Origin: Oscillatoriales cyanobacterium SM2_2_1
GTDB lineage: Bacteria > Cyanobacteriota > Cyanobacteriia > Pseudanabaenales > Pseudanabaenaceae
DNA length: 48,759 nt
NCBI GenBank assembly: GCA_012031145.1
Contig: JAAUUH010000010.1
Location: 1-48,759 of the forward strand
Direction of reading: 5' to 3'
Shown here: positions 1-7,937 of the stretch, in pieces
Layout of the letters: each line of letters begins with the position of its first letter
Numbering within the stretch: position 1 is the first letter of the stretch
Position numbers and translations under genes: made by a program
The notes under the pieces: model-generated
Seen by the model: the letters and a program-made list of their open reading frames with translations, nothing else
The model's database searches: none
Told to the model about the DNA's origin: nothing

Positions 1-253
1 AAAATTCCGACTCCTTTTTTTAGGGCCCCGGCGGAGTTCATGACTCACTCTGCCCTAGTCACCTTGACACGCTATGGGGGTCAGTCCAATGCCTGATGGA
101 GCGCTCTTTCAAATCCAATGGCTGATTGCTTAGAACCACTCCCCCCCCTCAAACACCAGTGGCGATCGCCCGGCCGATCTCTGCCATTTCAGCAACAACG
201 AGTTTACATTTGTTGGCGGACGCCAAGGGTTGCGCAGCCCCCTAAGGAAATTT
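1..253. other. Upstream region of the methyltransferase gene
   Basis: No convincing gene is visible. A TTGACA hexamer at 64-69 could be a -35 box for the downstream gene, but no good -10 hexamer sits at the right distance. The Shine-Dalgarno AAGGA at 244-248 lies five bases before the ATG at 254 and is the best signal here. A TTG at 230 is in frame with that ATG but has no ribosome binding site. Confidence 0.4.
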
Positions 254-1543
254 ATGGGCTTAAAGACGAAACCAATTGCGGTGGATTTATTTTCTGGGGC
301 GGGGGGAATGACCCTAGGCTTCGAGCAAGCGGGTTTTGATGTATTGGCTTCCGTAGAGGTTGATCCGATTCACTGTGCTGTGCACAAGTTTAACTTTCCC
401 CACTGGTCCATGATCTGCCAGAGTGTTGTCGATGTTTCTGGGCTAAATATCAGAACAGGCTCCGCAATTCAGCAGCAGGAAATCGACGTGGTGTTTGGCG
501 GTTCTCCCTGTCAGGGGTTTTCATTGATCGGCAGAAGGGCGTTGGATGATCCCCGAAATTCTCTGGTGACTCATTTTATGCGCCTAGTTACAGAGTTGGA
601 GCCTAAGTATTTTGTTCTAGAAAACGTGAAAGGACTGACGGTAGGCAGGCACAGCCAATTCCTAGAAGAAGTGATTCTGGCATTCCAAGTCAGGGGCTAT
701 CGCGTCCGGGAAGACTATCGCGTTCTCAATGCCGTCAACTACGGTGTACCCCAAACTAGGGAGCGGTTGTTTCTGCTGGGATGTAGGGGGGATATGCCCC
801 TACCCGAATATCCGGTGCCCGTCACCAGGTTGCCTCAAGCCAACAGGTCTTTGCTTCTCACCCACCTACCCAGTGCGCCGACGGTTTGGGAGGCGATCGC
901 CGATCTGCCCGAAGTAGAGCAGTATCCAGAGTTGCTCCAAAAAGAGAGTTGTTTAGCCGAATATGGGGCACCCCTTGGGGCGTATGGTGAAGTGATGAGA
1001 GGATGGCACCCTGGGACAGGTGACTATTCCTACACCCGATCATGGAATCCCCAAATGCTGACTTCCAGTTTGCGCACCCTCCATAGGGAACCATCAATTC
1101 AGCGATTTAGGGAAACTGCCGTTGGTGCAGTAGAACCGATCAGTAGATTTTTTAGGCTTGACCCCAATGGGGTTTGCAACACATTGCGCGCCGGAACTGC
1201 CAGCAATCGCGGTTCCTTTACGTCACCGCGCCCGATTCATCCTTTTCTGGCTAGGTGCATTACGGTGAGAGAGGCGGCACGGCTGCACTCCTATCCCGAT
1301 TGGTTCAGATTTCACGGCACCAAGTGGCACGGATTTCGACAGATTGGTAATTCGGTGCCGCCCCTACTAGCCAAGGCTGTGGCCAAGGAGCTGATCAAGG
1401 CTTTGAAAGCGGAACCGCAAAAAGATGGGGAGCCTATCGTTCCCGGGGAAGATGATTGGTTGGGTTGGAATATGGGCCAGGCGGCAAAATTCTTTGCCGT
1501 CCATCCCCATGCCATTGAGCCACGAATTAGGCGCAAGCAATAG
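254..1543 (+). CDS. DNA cytosine-C5 methyltransferase (Dcm-like, solitary)
   Basis: The product transfers a methyl group from S-adenosylmethionine to C5 of cytosine in DNA. Family motifs appear in the usual order: DLFSGAGG (motif I, SAM binding) near the N-terminus, GGSPCQGFS with the catalytic Cys (motif IV), ENVKG (motif VI), QTRERLF (motif VIII), and near the C-terminus REAARLHSYP and QIGNSVPP (motifs IX-X). The target-recognition region lies between motifs VIII and IX. The start at 254 is chosen for its AAGGA ribosome binding site; it gives about 429 residues, normal for the family. No restriction endonuclease is adjacent, since the next gene is glyA on the other strand, so it looks like an orphan enzyme. 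In Synechocystis a solitary m5C enzyme methylates CGATCG, the core of HIP1. That this gene does the same is inference only. Confidence 0.93.
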   Translation: MGLKTKPIAVDLFSGAGGMTLGFEQAGFDVLASVEVDPIHCAVHKFNFPHWSMICQSVVDVSGLNIRTGSAIQQQEIDVVFGGSPCQGFSLIGRRALDDPRNSLVTHFMRLVTELEPKYFVLENVKGLTVGRHSQFLEEVILAFQVRGYRVREDYRVLNAVNYGVPQTRERLFLLGCRGDMPLPEYPVPVTRLPQANRSLLLTHLPSAPTVWEAIADLPEVEQYPELLQKESCLAEYGAPLGAYGEVMRGWHPGTGDYSYTRSWNPQMLTSSLRTLHREPSIQRFRETAVGAVEPISRFFRLDPNGVCNTLRAGTASNRGSFTSPRPIHPFLARCITVREAARLHSYPDWFRFHGTKWHGFRQIGNSVPPLLAKAVAKELIKALKAEPQKDGEPIVPGEDDWLGWNMGQAAKFFAVHPHAIEPRIRRKQ

Positions 1544-1729
1544 GAGAAGTGGGAACTGCACCTGAGCAGAAAAATCCAGGGTTTCAGGCAATCCTACGAC
1601 TCAATGCCACCATTGCCCCAAGGTGAGGGTGACAACAGTTAGGCGGTCTAAGTTGTTGTTGCATCCGCCCAAAGCCCTGCCCCCCAAAAAGGAGGCAGAA
1701 CCAATGGCACCGACTTAAGAACCCACGAA

Positions 1730-3025
1730 CTAGGACACCAAGGCAGGAAGGGAAATCGCCGCCGGGGTGCCTAACTCGGGGTAGAGGGGATGGCGATCAC
1801 ACAGGTTTTGCACCCGGCGCAGGCATTCGGCCGCCACGGAGTCGTGATCCGGATTAAGGAGGCGATCAGCAATTATGTTGGCAATTTCAGCAAAATCTGC
1901 GGTATCCAGGCCCCGCGTGGTCATTGCCGGAGAACCAAGGCGCAAACCACTGGTGACGAAGGGCGATTCTGGGTCATAGGGCACAGTATTTTTGTTGGCT
2001 GTAATGTTGACACCGCTAACCAAAAGGTCGGCTACCTTGCCAGTCATGGCAATACAGCGTAGGTCGATGGTCATTAGGTGGTTTTCCGTGCCGTTAGAAA
2101 CGATCTTAAAGCCCCGCGCTTGGAGTTGCTTGGCTAAAGCTTGGGCGTTGGCAATCACCTGAGTCCCGTAGTCCTTGAATTGTGGTTGCAGTGCCTCACC
2201 AAAGGCGACCGCCTTACCAGCGATCACATGCTCTAGGGGGCCACCTTGGGAGCCGGGAAAAACAGCTTTATCGAATTTTTTACCCAATTCGGCGTCCCGG
2301 GTCAGAATCATGCCACCGCGGGGTCCCCGCAGGGTTTTGTGGGTCGTAGTGGTTACCACATCACAATGGGGGATGGGATTGGGGTGCAATCCTGCGGCCA
2401 CCAGCCCGGCAATGTGGGCAATATCAGCCAGCAAATAGGCCCCCACTTCGTCGGCGATCACCCGGAATCTGTCAAAATGAATCGTCCTAGGATAGGCGGA
2501 ATAGCCACAGATCAGCAGCTTGGGGCGGTGCTCCTTAGCCAACTCTAAAATGTGATCGTAGTCCAGTTGCTCCGTAGCTCGATCTACGCCGTAGTGCACC
2601 GCCCTAAACCATTTACCCGACACATTTACCGGTGAGCCGTGGGTCAGGTGCCCCCCATGGGCCAAATCCATACCCATAATGGTGTCCCCCGGCTCCAGCA
2701 AGCTGAGGAAGACAGCAAAATTCGCTTGCGCACCGGAGTGGGGCTGAACATTGGCATGGACTGCGCCAAAGAGTTGCTTGGCCCGATCAATGGCGATCGC
2801 CTCAACTTCATCGACAAACTCGCAGCCCCCGTAATAGCGCTTCTGGGGTAGGCCCTCCGCGTACTTATTGGTTAAAACCGAGCCTTGGGCAGCCATTACC
2901 GCCAGAGAAGTGAAATTCTCACTCGCAATCAGCTCAATGTGGCGGCGCTGCCGGTCAAGCTCTTGGCATAGAAACCCCGCCACGAGGGGATCGCGTTCAG
3001 CCAGCAGGGAAGGCAAATCAATCAC
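1730..3025 (-). CDS. glyA: Serine hydroxymethyltransferase
   Basis: This cytosolic PLP enzyme interconverts serine and glycine while charging tetrahydrofolate with a one-carbon unit; in cyanobacteria it also serves photorespiratory glycine handling. The 431-residue length is typical. Visible marks are the N-terminal IELIASENF motif, the [15 protein letters not shown] loop, and [15 protein letters not shown], which carries the lysine that binds pyridoxal phosphate. The start codon is GTG, with only a weak upstream purine stretch. The gene is transcribed away from the peroxiredoxin gene at 3211, with about 185 bases between them. Confidence 0.97.
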   Translation of the reverse strand: MIDLPSLLAERDPLVAGFLCQELDRQRRHIELIASENFTSLAVMAAQGSVLTNKYAEGLPQKRYYGGCEFVDEVEAIAIDRAKQLFGAVHANVQPHSGAQANFAVFLSLLEPGDTIMGMDLAHGGHLTHGSPVNVSGKWFRAVHYGVDRATEQLDYDHILELAKEHRPKLLICGYSAYPRTIHFDRFRVIADEVGAYLLADIAHIAGLVAAGLHPNPIPHCDVVTTTTHKTLRGPRGGMILTRDAELGKKFDKAVFPGSQGGPLEHVIAGKAVAFGEALQPQFKDYGTQVIANAQALAKQLQARGFKIVSNGTENHLMTIDLRCIAMTGKVADLLVSGVNITANKNTVPYDPESPFVTSGLRLGSPAMTTRGLDTADFAEIANIIADRLLNPDHDSVAAECLRRVQNLCDRHPLYPELGTPAAISLPALVS

Positions 3026-3210
3026 AACCGTTCTTTGAATTCTTACTTCCCTATTATGCTAGCCCCAAGCCCTTTGCGACATTCATCCCCATCCATCAAG
3101 CCATGGCAAAAGTTGAAAACGCTATGACTTCGTGATAGGCTAAATTCACGTTTGCTTAAGCATTCGTTATCTTCAAGAACCTTAAGTTACCCTTTTACAG
3201 GAGTCATACT

Positions 3211-3741
3211 GTGCTGGAAACCGTACCTAATGTCGTGTTTAAGACCCGCGTTCGTGACGAGTCCGTGGGCGGCCCCAATCCTTTCCGCTGGCAAGACCTG
3301 ACCACCCACGACATTTTCGCCAATAAGCGTGTAGTGCTGTTCGCCCTGCCCGGTGCCTTTACCCCCACTTGCTCCTCCACCCACCTACCAGGCTATGAGA
3401 AGCACTACGAGGAAATCATTGCCCTTGGTGTCGATCAAGTGATCTGTCTTTCTGTGAATGATGCCTTTGTGATGTACCAGTGGGGCAAGCACCAAGGTGC
3501 CGAAAAAGTCTTCCTACTGCCCGATGGCAACGGTGAATTTTCCCGGAAGATGGGCATGTTGGTAGAAAAGGATAATCTTGGTTTCGGGATGCGCTCTTGG
3601 CGCTACTCAATGGTGGTCAATAACCTCAAGATCGAAAAGATGTTCGTTGAACCAGAGTACGGCGACAACTGCCCCACCGACCCCTTTGAGGTCTCTAATG
3701 TTGAAACCATGGTGGAATACCTCAAATCTGTCAAGGCATAG
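3211..3741 (+). CDS. Peroxiredoxin, Prx5/type II family
   Basis: This is a thiol peroxidase that reduces hydrogen peroxide and alkyl hydroperoxides. The active-site motif PGAFTPTCSSTHLPGYE places the peroxidatic cysteine at residue 54 after the conserved Thr51, the arrangement of the Prx5 (type II) group. The length of 176 residues without an extra glutaredoxin domain matches the stand-alone bacterial and plant type. The start is GTG at 3211, supported by AGGAG at 3199-3203. It is monocistronic by position: glyA diverges upstream and a 188-base gap follows. Confidence 0.94.
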   Translation: MLETVPNVVFKTRVRDESVGGPNPFRWQDLTTHDIFANKRVVLFALPGAFTPTCSSTHLPGYEKHYEEIIALGVDQVICLSVNDAFVMYQWGKHQGAEKVFLLPDGNGEFSRKMGMLVEKDNLGFGMRSWRYSMVVNNLKIEKMFVEPEYGDNCPTDPFEVSNVETMVEYLKSVKA

Positions 3742-3882
3742 TCCGGGTCTGTGGGTATCAGCTTTTGATCGGGAAGCCCTTTGAGATCAATCCGTAGGGA
3801 ATGTTTGGACTCATCGGCAGCCATCGATGCCCGGTCAATCGCCCCTAAAAGTCACCTAGAACTGCTCCTATTCCTTGGGGAT

Positions 3883-3924
3883 GGGGGCAGTTTTCCGTTA
3901 AAGTAATAAAAACTGTTTGCCCCC
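3883..3924 (+). promoter_or_regulatory. Inverted repeat directly upstream of the substrate-binding protein start
   Basis: GGGGGCAGTTTT at 3883-3894 can pair with AAAACTG (3909-3915) and GCCCCC (3919-3924), leaving a three-base TTT bulge. The hairpin ends five bases before the ATG at 3930, where no Shine-Dalgarno sequence is present. It could affect translation initiation or be an operator; which one cannot be told from sequence. Confidence 0.45.
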
Positions 3925-3929
3925 AAATT

Positions 3930-5249
3930 ATGGTTCCCCGTCGTCTCTCCCGTTGGGCGATCGCCCTAATAAGTCTATGCGTCGCCCTGTGGGTTGCGGC
4001 TTGTCAGGCGGAGTCCCCAGAAGCCCCATCCGCCCAAGTCACACCCCAACCGCCTGCCGTGAATGCTAGCGGCGGCGGCGACAAAGAAACCCTCCGCTTG
4101 GGAGCGCTGTTGCCAGCGACGGGAGATCTTTCAGCGATCGGTGCCCCCATGGTGCAGTCCATTGATTTCCTGGTGGAAACGGTTAACGGCTGTGGCGGTG
4201 TTTTGGGCAAGCCGATTACCTTAATCAAGGAAGATGACCGCACCCAGCCCGCGGCTGGAGCCGAAGCCATGACCAAGCTGGTGCAAGTGGATCGGGTAGG
4301 AGCCGTGGTGGGGGCATTTGCCAGCAGTGTTTCAACCGCCGCCTTGGCGATCGCCGTCCCCAATCGCGTAGTGATGGTTTCACCCGGGAGTACCAGTCCA
4401 GTGTTTACTGAGCGGGCTCGCAAGGGAGAGTTGGGGGGCTACTGGTTCCGCACCGCCCCGCCGGACACCTTCCAAGCCTCCGCCCTTGCGAATCTAGCCT
4501 ACGAGCGCGGTGCCCGCAAAGTAGCAACCCTAGTGATCAACAACGACTACGGTGTCGGCTTTGAAGCAGCCTTTGTCGCGGCCTTTGAGAACCTAGGCGG
4601 CACCATAACGAACAAAAATAATCCCACCCGCTACGATCCCCAAGCCAGTTCCTTTGAAGCAGAGGCGCGGGGCTCCTTTGGCACCAAACCCGATGCCGTT
4701 GCGGCCATTCTCTACCCAGAGTCAGGCGGGGCAGTTCTCAAGGCTGCCTTCGAACAGGGACTAACCAAGGGGGTACGAATTCTCCTCACCGATGGGGTAA
4801 ATACCGAGGATTTCCCTAAATTGGTAGGTAATGCTCCCGATGGATCGTTGATCCTAGCTGGGGCGATTGGCACTGTGCCCGGTGCGGATGGTCAATCCCT
4901 AGCTGCTTTTACCAAAGCCCTCAAGGAACAGAAAAAACTAGACCTCGGTGCCTTTGTGCCCCACTCCTATGATGCCGCTGCGGTTGTGGCGATCGCCGCC
5001 GAAGCCGCCAAGGATGGCACGGGTGACGCTATAAAGTCCAAAATTCGCGATATTGCCAACCCACCGGGAACCGAAGTCACCGATGTCTGTGAAGCCTTAA
5101 AGTTGGTTAGAGCCGGAACGGAAATTGACTTTCAAGGGGCCAGTAGTAACCTCAATTTTGACGAATTTGGCGACGTCCAAGGCAGTTACGATGTTTGGGA
5201 AGTCAAACCTACCGGCAAAATCGAGATTGTTGGCCGAGTTTCCTCTTAA
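3930..5249 (+). CDS. ABC transporter substrate-binding lipoprotein, branched-chain amino acid (LivJ) type
   Basis: The product should be a periplasmic ligand-binding lipoprotein feeding an ABC importer for amino acids, amides or a related solute. The N-terminus (MVPRRLSRWAIALIS and onward) has a basic n-region, a hydrophobic core and a lipobox ending WVAAC, with the lipidated cysteine near residue 25. The mature part reads as a type 1 periplasmic-binding fold: LRLGALLPATGDLSAIGAPM at the start of lobe 1, VGAVVGAFASSVSTAALAIA, and VATLVINNDYGVGFEAAF at the lobe 2 start. At 439 residues it is normal for the family. No permease or ATPase genes are adjacent, so partners must lie elsewhere. The ligand cannot be named from sequence. 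Confidence 0.9.
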   Translation: MVPRRLSRWAIALISLCVALWVAACQAESPEAPSAQVTPQPPAVNASGGGDKETLRLGALLPATGDLSAIGAPMVQSIDFLVETVNGCGGVLGKPITLIKEDDRTQPAAGAEAMTKLVQVDRVGAVVGAFASSVSTAALAIAVPNRVVMVSPGSTSPVFTERARKGELGGYWFRTAPPDTFQASALANLAYERGARKVATLVINNDYGVGFEAAFVAAFENLGGTITNKNNPTRYDPQASSFEAEARGSFGTKPDAVAAILYPESGGAVLKAAFEQGLTKGVRILLTDGVNTEDFPKLVGNAPDGSLILAGAIGTVPGADGQSLAAFTKALKEQKKLDLGAFVPHSYDAAAVVAIAAEAAKDGTGDAIKSKIRDIANPPGTEVTDVCEALKLVRAGTEIDFQGASSNLNFDEFGDVQGSYDVWEVKPTGKIEIVGRVSS

Positions 5250-5256
5250 ACTCTCC

Positions 5257-5262
5257 TATAAT
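5257..5262 (+). promoter_or_regulatory. Possible -10 box (TATAAT) upstream of the unknown gene cluster
   Basis: A perfect TATAAT lies between the stop of the substrate-binding protein and the start at 5301. A good -35 at standard spacing is not obvious. It would place transcription initiation about 30 bases upstream of the first gene of the cluster. Confidence 0.35.
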
Positions 5263-5300
5263 TTTTTCAGTACACGCCGAGCCATCGTGAGAGCGCCTCT

Positions 5301-5693
5301 ATGGAGATTGAACTGACCCAAGCCCCACCCCAAGAAGTCGCAATCTACGTTCCTTACTACAAAGAACCCAATCGGCGGCAAGCTTTGCCCTATGCCATGT
5401 CCCTATATAAAACTGGTGAACTGGTCGGTGAGCGGCGGGTTGAGGGTAGCCCCCCGGTTTCTTTTGTGGCCAGTTGGCGACCCTCCAATCTCCCTTCGGA
5501 TTTGACCCTCTGTCGCGTGATGTTCGATGGTGACACCGATATGATCTATGAGTTGACCCTCGAGAATTTTAAGTTTATGGGCTACATGATCGATGTGGTC
5601 AACCACCTCCGCGATCGCCAGTATGCCGATTTTTCTAACCGCTTTTACGGCGAGTTATTCAGAATGAACCTTGCGGGTTCCGAAGGCAGTTAG
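5301..5693 (+). CDS. Conserved hypothetical protein (130 aa)
   Basis: I do not recognise a named domain. It is a soluble 130-residue protein without signal peptide or membrane segment. It opens with a beta-like stretch (QEVAIYVPYYKEPNRRQ) and ends with an acidic-aromatic segment around ENFKFMGYMIDVVNHLRD, followed by DFSNRFYGELFRM. It is the first gene of a same-strand run reaching 7882, with an 89-base gap before the next gene. Coding potential is supported by full-length continuity, HIP1 usage and G+C content like the neighbours. Confidence 0.75.
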   Translation: MEIELTQAPPQEVAIYVPYYKEPNRRQALPYAMSLYKTGELVGERRVEGSPPVSFVASWRPSNLPSDLTLCRVMFDGDTDMIYELTLENFKFMGYMIDVVNHLRDRQYADFSNRFYGELFRMNLAGSEGS

Positions 5694-5782
5694 TATAATC
5701 CCAAGCTGAAATGGCTTGACAAAAAGCGACCCTTGCTTTTAGGTCATTCCATAGATCTAAAACCTAGTGAGGGGATAACGCT

Positions 5783-6049
5783 GTGACCTATGCGAGCAAA
5801 CGAGTCGAGTATCCCGATCGCACTGCTGAGCCCAGCGGGCGCAAGATCGATCCTGTGGTTTTGCGAGCCGCGAAGCAGGTCTATCGTTACTATCTAGATG
5901 CCTATGCCACGAAGCTGCCCCGACCTTTGGGGGTGGCTATCAACCGCATGGACATGGGGGGCAAGCTGGTTTACTCCCAATTGCTGCTTTTACCCCAAGA
6001 GAGCTTTGTCCCCATCGAACACATTGAAGCTGCAGAGCGTCAGCCATGA
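5783..6049 (+). CDS. Conserved hypothetical protein (88 aa)
   Basis: This is a small soluble protein with a GTG start at 5783. No domain is recognised. The middle part (RAAKQVYRYYLDAY) looks helical and basic, and the end (LVYSQLLLLPQESFVPIEHIEAAE) is hydrophobic-acidic. Its stop codon overlaps the next start as ATGA at 6046-6049, so the two are very likely translationally coupled. A TTGACA at 5716-5721 upstream could be a -35 element for an internal promoter, but the -10 is poor. Confidence 0.7.
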   Translation: MTYASKRVEYPDRTAEPSGRKIDPVVLRAAKQVYRYYLDAYATKLPRPLGVAINRMDMGGKLVYSQLLLLPQESFVPIEHIEAAERQP

Positions 6050-6501
6050 GCGATCGCGAAACTTCTCGTCAATTCCAGCACCGCCTCTCGGAAACCCGTG
6101 ACTTTAGCGAGGCTTTAATGGCAGTCTTCGCCGATTTGGTGCACCTCGAGATCGTCACATGGGTAGCCCACGACGGTGATCAGTCCCATCGACCGGGAAA
6201 TCGCCTGCGGACAGAGATCAATCTCATTGATGGCGATATTGAAAATGAGTTGGGCGCGGACTTTTTGGCGGATTCCCCCTATGCCGAACTACGCCATTTC
6301 CATGAAGCCCAGGTGCTGCGGGGCGGCGAAACGATCGCCAACAATCTGAAGACCCTTGTGGAAGTTGGCGAAAAAATCTCCAATTTGCTGCGGCGGGAGG
6401 CAGTGGTGCCCCAAAGTCAAGATTCACAGGACAGTGAAAGCTTTTTTGGCGAACTTGATGATGGTATCGATAGCGGCATTAGTGTGGGAATGATCCGCTA
6501 G
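6046..6501 (+). CDS. Conserved hypothetical protein (151 aa)
   Basis: This acidic soluble protein has no recognised domain. The first half contains FSEALMAVFADLVHLEIVTW and a charged segment with INLIDGDIENELG. The second half has a probable helix (GETIANNLKTLVEVGEKISNLLRRE) and ends in a low-complexity acidic tail rich in Ser, Asp and Gln. It overlaps the previous gene (ATGA) and the next one (TAGTG, 6499-6503), so it sits in the middle of a coupled operon. The function is unknown. Confidence 0.72.
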   Translation: MSDRETSRQFQHRLSETRDFSEALMAVFADLVHLEIVTWVAHDGDQSHRPGNRLRTEINLIDGDIENELGADFLADSPYAELRHFHEAQVLRGGETIANNLKTLVEVGEKISNLLRREAVVPQSQDSQDSESFFGELDDGIDSGISVGMIR

Positions 6502-7274
6502 TGGCACTGTTCCCGATCAAAAAAGAACCCCAACCCCAGAGTAGTGAGACCCTGCGGCGATTCCGTGAGACGCTAAAGGATATTCTGCAAGAGATCACCA
6601 CTCTGGACGTTACTACCATGGTGGTGCGAGAAATCCCCTGCCAAAAGTTTGAACCAGAGAGTTTTTGTCGGCGGCTGCTCCATGATATTCGATACCAAAC
6701 CCGCGAAGGACTCAAACAAATTGCCGAGGAGCTGGCCAGCCGCAGTGCATCCCTTCAGCAGCAAGGACTGGCGACCCAATCTCAAGCCCCCTTTGTCCAG
6801 GATGCTTACCGTAAGGAATTGATTAAATACAACCTCGATCTGGAGCGCTATCAGGAGGCAGAGCGGCGCTTTCTGGAACAAGAAGACGATGCCCAACGGC
6901 GTTCCTACCAGGACTTTTTGCAGTTGGCCTATCGCCAGATTCTTGATTTAGAGCTAAGGTTCGATGCCCAGGGGGAGCCCCGACTCAGCAGTATTGAAAC
7001 GCGGGTGCTCAGAAAATTATGGGAGCTAGAACTGACCCTACTCCATGAAGATGTGATCTTTGCCCAGACCACCCTCCACCTTGACGGCGACCTGACCAAT
7101 CGCTACCGTCGGGAGTTATTTGATCGGCGGGTGTTTGCCCCGGAAACGACCCAGATGATTTTGCAGTTGCACCACACGGGGGTAGAAAATGCCGAAAAAC
7201 AATGGAATGGCTTAATTCAACTCGTCGTCGGACTGATCGAGCGGCTGATTCCCTTCCGCCGACCGTTACCCTAG
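6501..7274 (+). CDS. Conserved hypothetical helical protein (257 aa)
   Basis: The GTG start at 6501 uses the last base of the preceding stop codon (TAGTG). The protein is largely alpha-helical and highly charged. An amphipathic, coiled-coil-like section lies roughly between residues 60 and 160, rich in Gln, Glu and Arg (EELASRSASLQQQGLA, LDLERYQEAERRFLEQED). A hydrophobic C-terminal patch (NGLIQLVVGLIERLIPF) could associate with a membrane or with the membrane-spanning product of the next gene. No catalytic motif is apparent. It is coupled to the next gene by a second TAGTG overlap. Confidence 0.75.
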   Translation: MALFPIKKEPQPQSSETLRRFRETLKDILQEITTLDVTTMVVREIPCQKFEPESFCRRLLHDIRYQTREGLKQIAEELASRSASLQQQGLATQSQAPFVQDAYRKELIKYNLDLERYQEAERRFLEQEDDAQRRSYQDFLQLAYRQILDLELRFDAQGEPRLSSIETRVLRKLWELELTLLHEDVIFAQTTLHLDGDLTNRYRRELFDRRVFAPETTQMILQLHHTGVENAEKQWNGLIQLVVGLIERLIPFRRPLP

Positions 7275-7882
7275 TGGGCGATCGCCTCGAATTGCAGTTC
7301 CAGGAGTCCCATTTGGCAGCGCAGCGCGTGATTATTCCCTGGCAACGAGTGCCGTGGGATCTGCTGTGGCGGGCGGGGTTACGCCAAGGGGCGATCGCCA
7401 TCATCGGATTTTGGCAAGGGCGGGCAGTGGTGCGGACAGTAGTTTACCCCAACGGGCATTGGCAGGTGCAGGTGGAGCGATCTCTGCTTAATTTGTCCCA
7501 AGGTCAAAAGATTCTGGAACTATATCAGCGCTATGTCACGGCGATTATGGCGCACCTGCGGCGACACATCGCCCGTACCCTAGACACTTGGCTAAAGCCC
7601 ATCGCCTTTACGGGATGGCTCGGGGTGGCGATCGCCTGTCAGAGTCCGATCCATGACCAACCCTGGGCCTTGGGACTGAGCATCGGCACCTATGGACTGT
7701 CCTACTGGCGACCCCGCTGGGGGCGATCGCCCATTGGTTGGGGACTGGCTTTTATATCCGCCCAAAATTCCCTATGGACGGTGGTGCCCTACATTCTGCT
7801 GGTGTTTCAAAAGCTACTGCGCCGACGGGTTGAGGTTTGGCTATGGCAACAGTCCGAGTTCTTTATGCTTCTTAACATTTAA
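7274..7882 (+). CDS. Conserved hypothetical membrane protein (202 aa)
   Basis: The open frame extends back to 7202, but the GTG at 7274, sharing its G with the upstream stop (TAGTG), is the likely start because the junction before this gene's upstream neighbour has the same form. The protein begins GDRLELQFQESHLAAQRV. Residues about 115-190 contain hydrophobic segments (WLKPIAFTGWLGVAIA, ALGLSIGTYGLSYW, SLWTVVPYILLVFQKLL) consistent with two or three membrane spans. It is the last gene of the unknown cluster; acsF follows after 55 bases. No function can be assigned. Confidence 0.72.
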   Translation: MGDRLELQFQESHLAAQRVIIPWQRVPWDLLWRAGLRQGAIAIIGFWQGRAVVRTVVYPNGHWQVQVERSLLNLSQGQKILELYQRYVTAIMAHLRRHIARTLDTWLKPIAFTGWLGVAIACQSPIHDQPWALGLSIGTYGLSYWRPRWGRSPIGWGLAFISAQNSLWTVVPYILLVFQKLLRRRVEVWLWQQSEFFMLLNI

Positions 7883-7937
7883 TCGAGGGTTCTGCTCTTA
7901 GACTGAATTTACTTGGCTTAGTTTTTCGACACAATAT

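Noticed and set aside
118-339. 73-codon plus-strand frame overlapping the methyltransferase start
   Set aside because: Its second half is another frame of the methyltransferase motif I region, and there is no Shine-Dalgarno sequence.
1677-1699. Possible terminator hairpin behind glyA
   Set aside because: The stem is short and interrupted and no T tract follows on the minus strand, so it is not supportable as a terminator.
4004-4423. 139-codon minus-strand open frame inside the substrate-binding protein gene
   Set aside because: It is antisense to a strongly supported lipoprotein gene, with no ribosome binding site or motif.
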